Assembly (NCBI RefSeq): GCF_026914265.1
Contig: NC_069130.1
Location: 45,221,929-45,285,928 of the forward strand
Direction: 5' to 3'
From: Mya arenaria
Taxonomy: Eukaryota; Mollusca; Bivalvia; Myida; Myidae
Length of the DNA stretch: 64,000 nucleotides
Of the stretch, positions 12,695 to 23,362 are shown one piece after another. How positions within the stretch are numbered: the first letter of the stretch is position 1; the number at the start of each line of letters is the position of its first letter. Position numbers and translations under genes: made by a program. Under the pieces are notes generated by a model that had not been told where the DNA came from, did no database searches, and worked only from the letters and a program-made list of their open reading frames with translations.

Positions 12695-15600
12695 ATGCCC
12701 GGATACATTGTTTTAGATGCAAAAACTAGGAAAATTGCCGCTATTTGTTGCGCAGTGTCGTCTGCATTGTTTCTAATTGGGATTGCAATAGGATATGTTT
12801 CCGGGAAGGGTGAAGCAGGCTTAAAACAGCCACGCACGATTCTAGAACAGTTGAAGGAAACCGCATGCTACTCTCGCGATTTACAGCTGTCTGATTCCAA
12901 AGTTAATCGTTATTATGGATCTTTTCTCGACCGTCATCGACAAAAACTTTCATGTGCAGAGGACAGAAAACATTGCGAGACTTTCTATCTTCCAAAGAAC
13001 TACAATGCCTACCATTTGAACGGAAAGACCATTACAATTGACGGGAGACTGAACGATGATGCGTGGAAGGAGGTAATTGAATAAAACAACACATTTACAT
13101 GTATATACAAATTATTTTTTTGTTTTTCCTTTATTGGTGATATTTTGAGTTTATCATTTACATTTATATCGATATCTTGATTTCTGACTGGATTGATTTA
13201 TGTCTTCGACTTTAGCTATAATAGCATTTTTAGTACTTAACTAAGGTTAACTCTTTCTTCAAAAATATATTAGAGAAGACAAAAATACAACTAAAATAAC
13301 ATTCCAACATTTAATTTTTTGTTTATACAGTATCATATTCATACTACGCCCTTGATGCAATGATTTGGATAATAATTAAGAAATTCCTGTATCGGTTTTA
13401 ATTATCAAAACATGGTTAAGTACAGACAATTTCGAAAAATATAAGTTGTGTGCGAATTTTCAGTTTTGACAATATTTGGCAACAAAATCAATTATTATAT
13501 ACATGAAAACTCTCCTTCCAAGCATTCATCTGGATGTCTTATATGTAAGAGTATTTTTTCCTGTTCCATGTTTGTATATTTTGAAAGTATAACGGATTTT
13601 TCGCTTGTTTGTTGTCACGCAGAAACACGACACTCTTATAAAACTAGCGAACGTTTTATAATTCCACTTAAATCTATCTTAAAACTGCTTACATAAAAAT
13701 CAACATTTTAACAAATCTTCCACACTTTATTTCTTAGTAGCGAATAACATTAATACAGCAATTTAAGCACGGCCCTGTGAAAATGCATATCGAAAAAGGA
13801 CAAACACACACTACCGAGAAACACAGCACCCCTCAAAATAACATGTTAAAGAGGCACTTTTGTTCAAAATCATACACATGTGTAACAAACATAAATTTTG
13901 AGTGATACACCTTTAACTACCCACTAAATAATGCATTAATGGAAAATATTAATTAAGATTGTAACAGTGTTTTAATAGCTGAAAACGCAAAAGTATTAAA
14001 TGATTGGTGAGTGCTAAAGGATTTACTGTGATCTACTATAGTCACATAAGGTAGAAATACCATGTTTTCTGCACCTTTCATTCAAATTAAACTCGGGATC
14101 CTTCATAAGAACCAGTGTGTTTGACATTTATTCATCATATTTGGTATTTCAAAACTTGAAAGTAAGAGTGCATCTTTAAATGTCGTCCTCAAATCGAATA
14201 ATACTAACGAATTACTTTGTTCGTCAGGCCCCAATTTTTCGAAACATCTTAAGCCCCTTATAAATGAATAAGGATAAGGCTTAACATACTAGTTTAGTTC
14301 TGGTATAATTAAAGTAATATTTACAATCTGAAAGCGTTTTCGGTCTATAAAATGATATCATCTCCATAAATCACAATAAATTGATTTTTATTTAGTAACA
14401 TCAAGATTAAGTAAATTTTAGCTTTAAATAAAGCTTGTTATGCTAAAAAACTTTCGAGAAAAAGGGGCAGTGCAACGAAAATAAATCACGATCATCCAGT
14501 CGATACCGATTTCAAGCATTCCATTCAATTTTGCTCAAATGCGCAGAGGTGAGAAGCATATCATATTGTTCAAGCCTATATGTACTATAAACACGTGTGT
14601 ATAGGCTAAGAAAAATTAGATATAGCTTCTGTCCCCTGTGCCTAAATTCCTTAACCTAATTATTTCCAAAGGAGAACGCTCTACCTATCAATTAATTCAT
14701 GGCACAAAACAATGATGGATACTTTAATAACTATTTAATTGATTTCAAGAACATGCACCTACGACGCAGCAAAACGTCGAGGTGTTATTTAGACATTATA
14801 AATTAGGAATAGATTCATGTAACAATGTCATTATCTTTATACGGTAATGTAATATGAATGCATTTTCGTTCTTAGGTATCTTGGAGTTCAGATTTCGTGG
14901 ATATGAGAAGCGAACGTTTTCCAACCCCGTTCTTCACAACTAAATTCAAGCTAAGATGGGATGACGCAAACCTTTATGTCGGAGCGTATGTTCAAGAGAA
15001 AGATGTTTATGCGACCAAGACACAACACGATGACCAACTTTGGAAAGAAAATGGATTTGAGATGCTAATGGCTATCGATGGGACTTTGTTCAATTACAAG
15101 CAAGTACAAGTCAACGCCCTTGGTACAACAATGTACCAGTTGTTGTTTAAATCTCCATACGAAGCTGCTGGAAAGCCAGCATGGGAGAATCCAGATTACA
15201 ACACACGAGCATGGGAGGCGAACCTCACATCACAAGTAAACGTCGACGGAACCATCAATCAGCCTGGAGACGAAGATAAGTTTTGGACCGTCGAAATTTC
15301 TATCCCGTTTAGAAACCTTGCCTTAAACTCAAACAGAAGTCAAATTGATCCCAAGCCATATAGCAATGAAGTTTGGTTTATGCAGTTTGGTCGTTCCGAG
15401 CAAAATTTGACTGTTGCAAACGGAAGTTATGTTCCTCAGGTTCTTTCTGAACAGAATTGGTGGTCATGGCAACCATGCGGTACAATCAATCTACATCTGC
15501 AGGACCGATGGGGTCTCGTACAATTCAAGAGAAACAGGAACGATAAGAAGTTCCGATATAAAAAGTGGCATGTCTATCGCACCCTGTTCGATGTGATGAA

Positions 15601-15826
15601 TGCTATGGATGTATACAAAGCACTAAATGGGAAGTTCACCGACAACATAGCAGAGCTGGACATTCCTCCGTATTTGATGACAGCTACATGTGTAAAGATG
15701 CCGGAAATTAAGCTTTTGAGTAGGGAAAACGGAACTAAAGGTTTCGAAATCGGAGTGAAGTCACTCGTGATAACTCAGTTACCGATGGGTCATATCCGAG
15801 AGGACAGATATGTTTGGTTTCGCTAG
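12695..15826 (+). CDS. Membrane-anchored CBM9-like protein, paralogue A
   Basis: Two exons, 12695-13072 and 14876-15826 (intron 1803 bp, GT-AG), encode about 442 residues. The start MPGYIVLDAK aligns with the starts of paralogues B and C. Residues about 14-36 form one hydrophobic segment preceded by K/R, so a type II signal anchor with an outside C-terminus is likely; the conserved YVSGK follows it. Then come a short stalk with a CX6C pair, the phrase IDGRLNDDAW across the exon joint, TKFKLRWDDANLYVGAYVQE, DGTLFNYKQVQVNALGT, WWSWQPC and LQDRWGLVQFKR. This order matches family-9-like carbohydrate-binding (CBM9-like) proteins of bacteria. The likely role is sugar binding at the cell surface or in secretory compartments; the ligand is unknown. 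No catalytic domain is seen. N-glycosylation sequons are present (NLT, NGS). It is the first of three tandem copies. Confidence 0.88.
13850..14175. mobile_element. TTAA-flanked MITE in intron 1 of paralogue A
   Basis: Bounded by TTAA at 13846-13849 and 14176-14179. The left end starts AGAGGCACTTTTGTTC, and the right end AGTAAGAGTGCATCT is its imperfect complement. Relatives are at 23857-24224 and, inverted and truncated, at about 34185-34440 and 38170-38456. No ORF. Confidence 0.75.
14303..14573 (+). repeat. Intronic copy of the paralogue A upstream segment
   Basis: Direct copy of 12298-12569, nearly gapless. It lies about 300 bp before exon 2, whose first in-frame ATG is at 14897. If the segment holds promoter activity, this copy could drive a transcript lacking the membrane anchor; that is inference only. 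Confidence 0.85.
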
Positions 15827-16041
15827 TGCACAATATTCTCCTTTTAAACCGTTTTCAAATATGTGTTACTCCTTTTTGGTATGCTGAAACTTGTTGTGTT
15901 TATTGTTGCAATTATCCCAAAAAGGTTGCTTTTTACATTCATTTATATTCATAATGAATCGATACCCAAACTCTACGTTATGTTCCGCAGGCTCTTCATT
16001 GTCTTGTAGAGATCAGAACAAAAGAACATCAGCATTATTAA

Positions 16042-17585
16042 AGCTGCACTCTCACAGATTGAGCATTTTTCAAAAATTGATGTTTTATGCTTTTTTCTTA
16101 AACCGGCTTAAGCTATAAAACATCAATTCTCGAACGGAAATACCAGTTATATTATACGGCGTTCACACAGTGCCGATTATGGCTCCCGTTTGAGATCAGA
16201 CAGCGCTACGACACGAAAAGCGAAAAAGTCGGTTTACTATCCTCAATGATCTGGAATGTCCTATCATTGTCTGAACGCAGTCGTATATGTTCGTAACAGA
16301 GTCCTACGGAACGGGAATGGTCCGGAGAGGTCGGCCAAGCCCTCCCGACAGTTCGGTGCGTCCCGTAACATTCGGGAAACTCAGCCGATTTTGTCTAGTC
16401 GGAATACAATCGTGACTATGTCGTGACAGATTCTGCTGTATCGGATCAAAATCGTAACAATGTCCTGTGTTGTCTGGTCAGTGTCCTGTGGAACAGGCAT
16501 GATCTGGAGAAGCAGAATTAGCTATTAAGGTAGAAGCCGTAGGTGTAGTAGTCGTGACTGTAGAAGTAGGTGCAGTCGTCCCAACTGTGGTGACCACTGC
16601 AGGAATGGTAATGGGCTCAGTCTCACCTTTGGACTTGCTGGAGTTCTTCAACTGGCTCACCATCACCACTAGACTCTTCAGCAGGTGAATGCATAGGAGA
16701 AATAGAAATAGGCTTCCTTTTCCTTGGTTGTCTTGCAGTTTCCTTCATGGCAGGCACAGGCTTCTTCTTAGCTGGCATAGTGAAGTAACTAAAACCTTAT
16801 GATAATTAGGTTCAATATTTATAATTTAAATGGAGACAATCTGCCAATAACTGACGGCGATGCTCCTTGTAGAACAGCTGAGGCTAGAATGAGAATCCGC
16901 CGTCGCACGATTTTTTATAGGACGGGACCATCACGGGACTATCACGTGAAACGGTTTTCTAACGGATGTCTTCCGTCAGCGTCGGTTCATTGTCTGGTCA
17001 CTGTCTGATCTCTGTCGGATCGCATTCGGGAGAATCGGGACGCTGTCGGGACAGATTCGGTCGTTTTTTACCATGACAAAGATACAAATCGGATCAGAAT
17101 CGGATTGAGAACGGGATAATCGGGACGAATTCTGCTGGAAACGGCTGGATCGGGACGCCTCCTGAACAATATCTGATTGCTGTCGTGATTAAATAAATGT
17201 TTTTACAAATTTTAATAAAAGTTTGAATTTCCAGCCACGAATCACAGGATCTTGATCAGACATTTGACACATTTTAATCGGGAATGGTCCTATCAAGGAC
17301 GGCAGTAAAAATCCTGAATGTGTGACTTAGGCATAAGATTGTTGAAAAAAATTAGATCGCAGATGTCTAAATTTAAGTTCAAAAATTGATGTTTTATGCA
17401 TTTTTCTTAACCCGGTTTAAGCCATAAAACATCAATTTTCGAACGGAAATATGAAAATCTACGATCTGATATTTTATCAGCTATCTTATATCACTGGTTT
17501 GCAGATATACATGCAAACATTTGCTCTTTCCAAGTCAAAAAATAAAAGAAAGTTGTAAAAATGGTATATCTGTGAGAGTGCAGCT
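16042..17585. mobile_element. TTAA-flanked transposon or composite, TIR AGCTGCACTCTCACAG
   Basis: The left end AGCTGCACTCTCACAG after TTAA (16038-16041) is mirrored exactly by CTGTGAGAGTGCAGCT before TTAA (17586-17589). TTAA targets fit piggyBac-like or Kolobok-like elements. Just inside both ends lies a similar palindromic stretch of about 68 bp in direct orientation (about 16073-16140 and 17379-17447), built on 'ttgatgttttatgc' and its complement. The middle (about 16150-17340) is richer in GC and full of 'cgggac' and 'tcggatc' phrases, so it may be a second element inserted in the first. The flanks share a short repeat, 'catcagcattat'. Confidence 0.7.
16623..16778 (-). CDS. Small ORF inside the 16-17.6 kb element, 51 aa, unknown
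   Basis: Starts MPAKKKPVPAMKETARQPRK, is strongly basic, then acidic and Ser-rich, and ends VEELQQVQR. An overlapping frame continues to 16478 as a Thr/Ser/Ala-rich low-complexity stretch. It may be the remains of an element-encoded protein with a basic N-terminus. No domain recognised; it may not be translated. Confidence 0.3.
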   Translation of the reverse strand: MPAKKKPVPAMKETARQPRKRKPISISPMHSPAEESSGDGEPVEELQQVQR

Positions 17586-17589
17586 TTAA

Positions 17590-18069
17590 AGCATCAGCAT
17601 TATCAAAGGATTCCGACCCATAAATTTGTACACTGTGTGTGTGCCTGGTGACCCCATTTTATGGTGTTGTCATTTGAAAGTTATTGGTGTGCAAACATTT
17701 TTTATAACCGAAAGTAATAAAACGATTAAAATGTAGCCTTCAAAGATTTCAATATACGTCACGAGGCATCAACATTTAAAATATGAAAATGAAGCTGTCA
17801 GAGAAGTATCTTTTTGTGGGTCGAGTTCCTTCAAATTATATTTCTCGTCAGCAAGATTTATGTAAACATTGTATTCATCATATAAATTAAAATAATTATA
17901 TTAATGACAAAAAAATTGTTTGAATATCTGATATTGATATATGTAATAACTTGCATTTATACTCTGCTTATAATCACTAACTTCGACAATAAATATCCAG
18001 AATGTAATAGTAGTTTGATCACGCGTCGGTTGGTTTGCACGAAATCATAAGTAATTAAATTTAATTGTT
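17590..18069. other. Non-coding spacer, nothing recognised
   Basis: AT-rich spacer between the TTAA element and the 29 bp minisatellite. No ORF or repeat recognised. Confidence 0.5.
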
Positions 18070-21000
18070 AAACAATATGATGTAGTAACGAATGCTTACA
18101 CGTAAATGCTATAGTGATGTAGGCTTGCAACAATAAGAAGTGGTGATGTAGGCTTACAGCTATATGAAATAATGTAGTACGTTTACAACAATATACAGTA
18201 TTGATGTAGGCATAAAACACCATGATCTGGTGATGTAGTCTTACAACATTATGATGTAGTGATGTAGTCTAATAACAACATGATGTAGTGATGTAGTCTG
18301 GCAACAATATGATGTAGTGATGTAGTCTGGCAACAATATGATGTAGTGATGAAGGCTAACAACAATATCATGTAGTGATGTAGTCTGGCAACAATATGAT
18401 GTAGTGATGTAGTCTGGCAACAATATGATGTAGTGATGTAGTCTGGCAACAATATGATGTAGTGATGTAGTCTGGCAACAATATGATGTAGTGATGTAGT
18501 CTGGCAACAATATGATGTAGTGATGTAGTCTGGCAACAATATGATGTAGTGATGAAGGCTAACAACAATATGATGTAGTGATGTAGTCTGGCAACAATAT
18601 GATGTAGTGATGTAGTCTGGCAACAACATGATGTAGTGATGTAACTGGCAACAATATGATGTAGTGATGTAGTCTGGCAACAATATGATGTAGTGAAGAA
18701 GGCTAACAACAATATGATGTAGTGATGTAGTCTGGTAACAATATGATGTAGTGATAAATGCTAACAACAATATGATGTAGTGATGTAGTCTGGCAACAAT
18801 ATGATGTAGTGATGTAGGCTTACAGCAATATGATGTAGTGATGTAGGCTTACAGCAATATGATGTAGTGATGTAGGCTTACAGCAATATGATGTCGTGAT
18901 GTAGGCTTACAGCAATATGATGTAGTGATGAAGGCTTACAGCAATATGATGTAGTGGTGAAGGCTTACAGCAATATGATGCAGTGATGTAGTCTTACAGC
19001 AATATGATGCAGTGATGTAGTCTTACAGCAATATGATGTAGTGATGAAGGCTTACAGCAATATGATGTAGTGATGAAGGCTTACAGCAATATGATGTAGT
19101 GATGAAGGCTTACAGCAATATGATGTAGTGATGAAGGCTTACAGCAATATGATGTAGTGATGAAGGCTTACAGCAATATGATGTAGTGATGTAGGCTTAC
19201 AACAATATGATGTAGTGATGTAGGCTTACAGCAATATGATGTAGTGATGAAGGCTTACAACAATATGATGTAGTGATGTAGGCTTACAGCAATATGATGT
19301 AGTGATGTAGTCTGGCAACAATATGATATAGTGATGTAGGCTTACAGCAATATGATGTAGTGATGTAGGCTTACAGCAATATGATGTAGTGATGTAGGCT
19401 TACAGCAATATGATGTAGTGATGTAGGCTTACAGCAATATGATGTAGTGATGAAGGCTAACAGCAATATGATGTAGTGATGAAGGCTTACAGCAATATGA
19501 TGTAGTGATGTAGTCTTACAGCAATATGATGTAGTGATGAAGGCTTACAGCAATATGATGTAGTGATGAAGGCTTACAGCAATATGATGTAGTGATGAAG
19601 GCTTACAACAATATGATGTAGTGATGAAGGCTTACAGCAATATGATGTAGTGATGAAGGCTTACAGCAATATGATGTAGTGATGAAGGCTTACAGCAATA
19701 TGATGTAGTGATTAAGGCTTACAGCAATATGATGTAGTGATGAAGGCTTACAGCAATATGATGTAGTGATGTAGGCTTACAGCAATATGATGTAGTGATT
19801 AAGGCTTACAGCAATATGATGTAGTGATGAAGGCTTACAACAATATGATGTAGTGATGTAGGTTTACAGCAATATGATGTAGTGATGAAGGCTTACAACA
19901 ATATGATGTAGTGATGTAGGCTTACAGCAATATGATGTAGTGATTAAGGCTTACAGCAATATGATGTAGTGATGAAGGCTTACAGCAATATGATGTAGTG
20001 ATGGAGGCTAGCAACAATATGATGTAGTGATGTAGGCTGACAACAATATGATGTAGTGATGTAGGCTTACAACACTATGATGTAGTGATGAAGGCTTACA
20101 ACAATATGATGTAGTGATGGAGGCTTACAACAATATGATGTAGTGATGTAGGCTTACAACAATATGATGTAGTGATGTAGTCTTACAACAATATGATGTA
20201 GTGATGAAGGCTTACAACAATATGATGTAGTGATGAAAGCTAACAGCAATATAATGTAGTGATGAAGGCTTACAGCAATATGATGTAGTGATGGAGGCTT
20301 ACAACAATAGGATGTAGTGATGTAGGCTAACAACAATATGATGTAGTGATGTAGGCTTACAACAATATGATGTAGTGATGGAGGCTTACAACAATATGAT
20401 GTAGTGATGTAGTCTTACAACACTATGATGTAGTGATGTAGGCTTACAGCAATATGATGTAGTGATGGAGGCTTACAACAATATGATGTAGTGATGGAGG
20501 CTAACAACAATATGATGTAGTGATGGAGGCTAACAGCAATATGATGTAGTGATGGAGGCTAACAACAATATGATGTAGTGATGAAGGCTAACAACAATAT
20601 GATGTAGTGATGTAGGCTAACAACAATATGATGTAGTGATTTAGGCTTACAACAATATGATGTAGTGATGGAGGCTTACAACAATATGATGTAGTGATGT
20701 AGTCTTACAACACTATGATGTAGTGATGTAGGCTTACAGCAATATGATGTAGTGATGTAGTCTTACAACAATATGATGTAGTGATGGAGGCTAACAACAA
20801 TATGATGTAGTGATGTAGGCTAACAACAATATGATGTAGTGATGTAGGCTAACAACAATATGATGTAGTGATGTAGGCTAACAGCAATATGATGTAGTGA
20901 TGAAGGCTAACAACAATATGATGTAGTGATGGAGGCTAATAACAATATGATGTAGTGATGAAGGCTAACAACAATATGATGTCGTGATGAAGGCTAACAA

Positions 21001-21881
21001 CAATATGATGTCGTGATGAAGGCTAACAACAATATGATGTAGTGATGAAGGCTTACAACAATATGATGTCGTGATGTAGGCTTACAACAATATGATGTAG
21101 TGATGTAGGCTTACAACAATATGATGTAGTGATGAAGGCTTACAGCAATATGATGTCGTGATGAAGGCTAACAACAATATGATGTAGTGATGAAGGCTTA
21201 CAACAATATGATGTCGTGATGTAGGCTTACAACAATATGATGTAGTGATGTAGGCTAACAACAATATGATGTAGTGATGAAGGCTTACAGCAATATGATG
21301 TAGTGATGTAGTCTTACAACACTATGATGTAGTGATGTAGGCTAACAACAATATGATGTAGTGATGAAGGCTTACAGCAATATGATGTAGTGATGTAGGC
21401 TAACAACAATATGATGTAGTGATGTAGGCTTACAACTATATGATGTAGTGATGAAGGCTAACAACAATATGATGTAGTGATGAAGGCTTACAACAATATG
21501 ATGTCGTGATGTAGGCTTACAACAATATGATGTAGGCTTACAACAATATGATGTAGTGATGAAGGCTTACAGCAATATGATGTCGTGATGAAGGCTTACA
21601 ACAATATGATGTCGTGATGAAGGCTAACATCAATATGATGTAGTGATGTAGGCTTACAGCAATATGATGTAGTGATGAAGGCTTACAGCAATATGATGTA
21701 GTGATGAAGGCTTACAGCAATATGATGTAGTGATGAAGGCTTACAACAATATGATGTAGTGATGTAGGCTTACAGCAATATGATGTAGTGATGAAGGCTT
21801 ACAGCAATATGATGTAGTGATGAAGGCTTACAACAATATGATGTAGTGATAAATGCTAAGACTTATATGATGAAGTGATAA
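18070..21881. repeat. 29 bp minisatellite, about 131 units, with 290 bp higher-order repeats
   Basis: The unit is about 29 bp with core 'caatatgatgtagtgatg' and a variable part ('tagtctggcaa', 'taggcttacag', 'gaaggctaaca'). Variants lie in blocks: 'tctggcaac' mainly 18290-18810, 'ggcttacagc' mainly 18810-20000, mixed 'ggctaacaac' and 'ggcttacaac' after that. A marker variant ('cttacaacactatg') recurs at about 20411, 20701 and 21310, spacings of 290 and 609 bp, which are 10 and 21 units. Another marker ('gtcgtgatgtagg') recurs at 145 and 290 bp. Edge units are more diverged than the core. Since 29 is not a multiple of 3, all minus frames show the same 29-residue repeat; these are not genes. 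Confidence 0.95.
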
Positions 21882-22997
21882 TTACACCAAAATTGTGTTT
21901 TAAGCGTGAATTACGTGGTTACTTGCGCTCCGTATATCCAATATCGGGTCACCTACAAACCCCGTAACGTATTCATCACGTCGACAACCTGTTAACATGT
22001 TTAAATATTTCATTTATTCATCGGAATATTCATCGGAATCGGAAAATAGACGCCATTTTGTTACGATATTAAATTGGTGAACTAATATGTATGGAAAATA
22101 TAGGGTCACTGCGTGACCAATCCTGGACCAATGGTGCTGCGCCATTCATGTTGGTGGCGTGATAATATTTGAAATATATAAGCGTAGTAATTCTAGCATT
22201 TCTTGTAAGAGTATATATATTAAAACTATTATTTTAGTTTATTTGTTTGTATTATGTTAAGCTTTTGCAAAGTTGTTACTAGGTTTACTTTACTACTATT
22301 CTGAAAGGTTAAGTGATGAAAACCAATATCCTCTGAAATGATAATTGCTTTTTCGTTCGTGCCTGCTAATATCACGCTCTAAATTAATATATCTGATATA
22401 TTGTTCGAGCATACGACATTCACGCCCTGAAATATTAACACCAGCGGATCCGGGGTCGCACCTAGTGTGCTCCCCTCCCTAAAATCGTCCAAGTTTATTT
22501 TTAATTTCAATATAGAATAAAAAAGAAATAAATTATGCCCAAAATACACCATTTCGGACGTAAAATTGTGAAAACAGTGGGGGAGGGTTCGGAGGGAAAG
22601 GCGGGAGCCAAAATCTAACGCCCGTGAGATACGCCCATTTTACGTCATATCCTGTATCCGCCCCTAAAAGTTTGCTTTGTTGAAGAACACGCACGTCTAT
22701 ATGATTGCTTTTGAAGCATTGCATGCATGCAATACCGCCAACATTTTGACATTTATTAAATACATTTGCATGTTGATATTTGCACCACAATATTATTTTT
22801 GAGTTAAGTTGTGAAATATATAGATTCTACCGTATAATGAATGTCACTCACTGAAAAGAAAACTAACATTCTTGGCCTAGTTGGGGGTAATTTGTTATAA
22901 AATGGCACATTTAAATGAAAAGGTGAAAAGTTTAAGGCCACTAGAAAAGTCACACTTTCAACAAGCAGGTTAAAGCCAGGCTCATATTTACATACAA
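21882..22997. other. Non-coding spacer before paralogue B
   Basis: No convincing ORF. About 22450-22670 looks like a dispersed repeat, with G-rich 'gtgggggagggttcggaggg' and 'acgcccattttacgtc' phrases, but its ends could not be fixed. Confidence 0.45.
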
Positions 22998-23152
22998 ATA
23001 ACGTCAAACACGTCTGCATTTCCGAGGCGTATCAATGTCAGGACTTCAATATGCCAAACCATTACATTGCCCCTCATCTTAACAAAAAAGCCATCGTCAT
23101 TGACGGAAGGATGGACGAGGAGGCCTGGGAAGAGGTATCTATCTCTCTTATT
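22998..23152 (+). pseudogene. Broken duplicate of the 3' part of paralogue B exon 1
   Basis: 155 bp match 23628-23782 with three differences, covering the last part of exon 1 (from NVKHVCISEAY to the splice donor) plus about 18 bp of intron. The offset is 630 bp. The frame is open, but there is no start codon, no acceptor AG next to the left edge and no matching upstream exon, so it is a gene fragment. Its near identity suggests a recent local duplication or gene conversion. Confidence 0.85.
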
Positions 23153-23362
23153 GTGTTTGTAAATTTAATTGGTTTTAAGTTATATCTAGTATAAACATCT
23201 TTTAAGTGAACGCATCGCTACTCACAGATTCGCTTGGTAAATCATGTCAAGCAACGTCGTAAGCTTTTGCCAACTTATTTAATATATTTCTAACGACATT
23301 AATCATACATCTTATTTTCAGTGAATGTGTTTTAACAATTTATTTCTTCTAAATTTTGCAAA

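Noticed and set aside
18249-18770. A 173-codon minus-strand ORF with regular LHHYIILL-type repeats
   Set aside because: It lies wholly within the 29 bp minisatellite. All frames show the same 29-residue period, so openness follows from the repeat, not from selection.
18070-21881. Possible CRISPR-like array
   Set aside because: Units are contiguous with no unique spacers, and the genome is eukaryotic.
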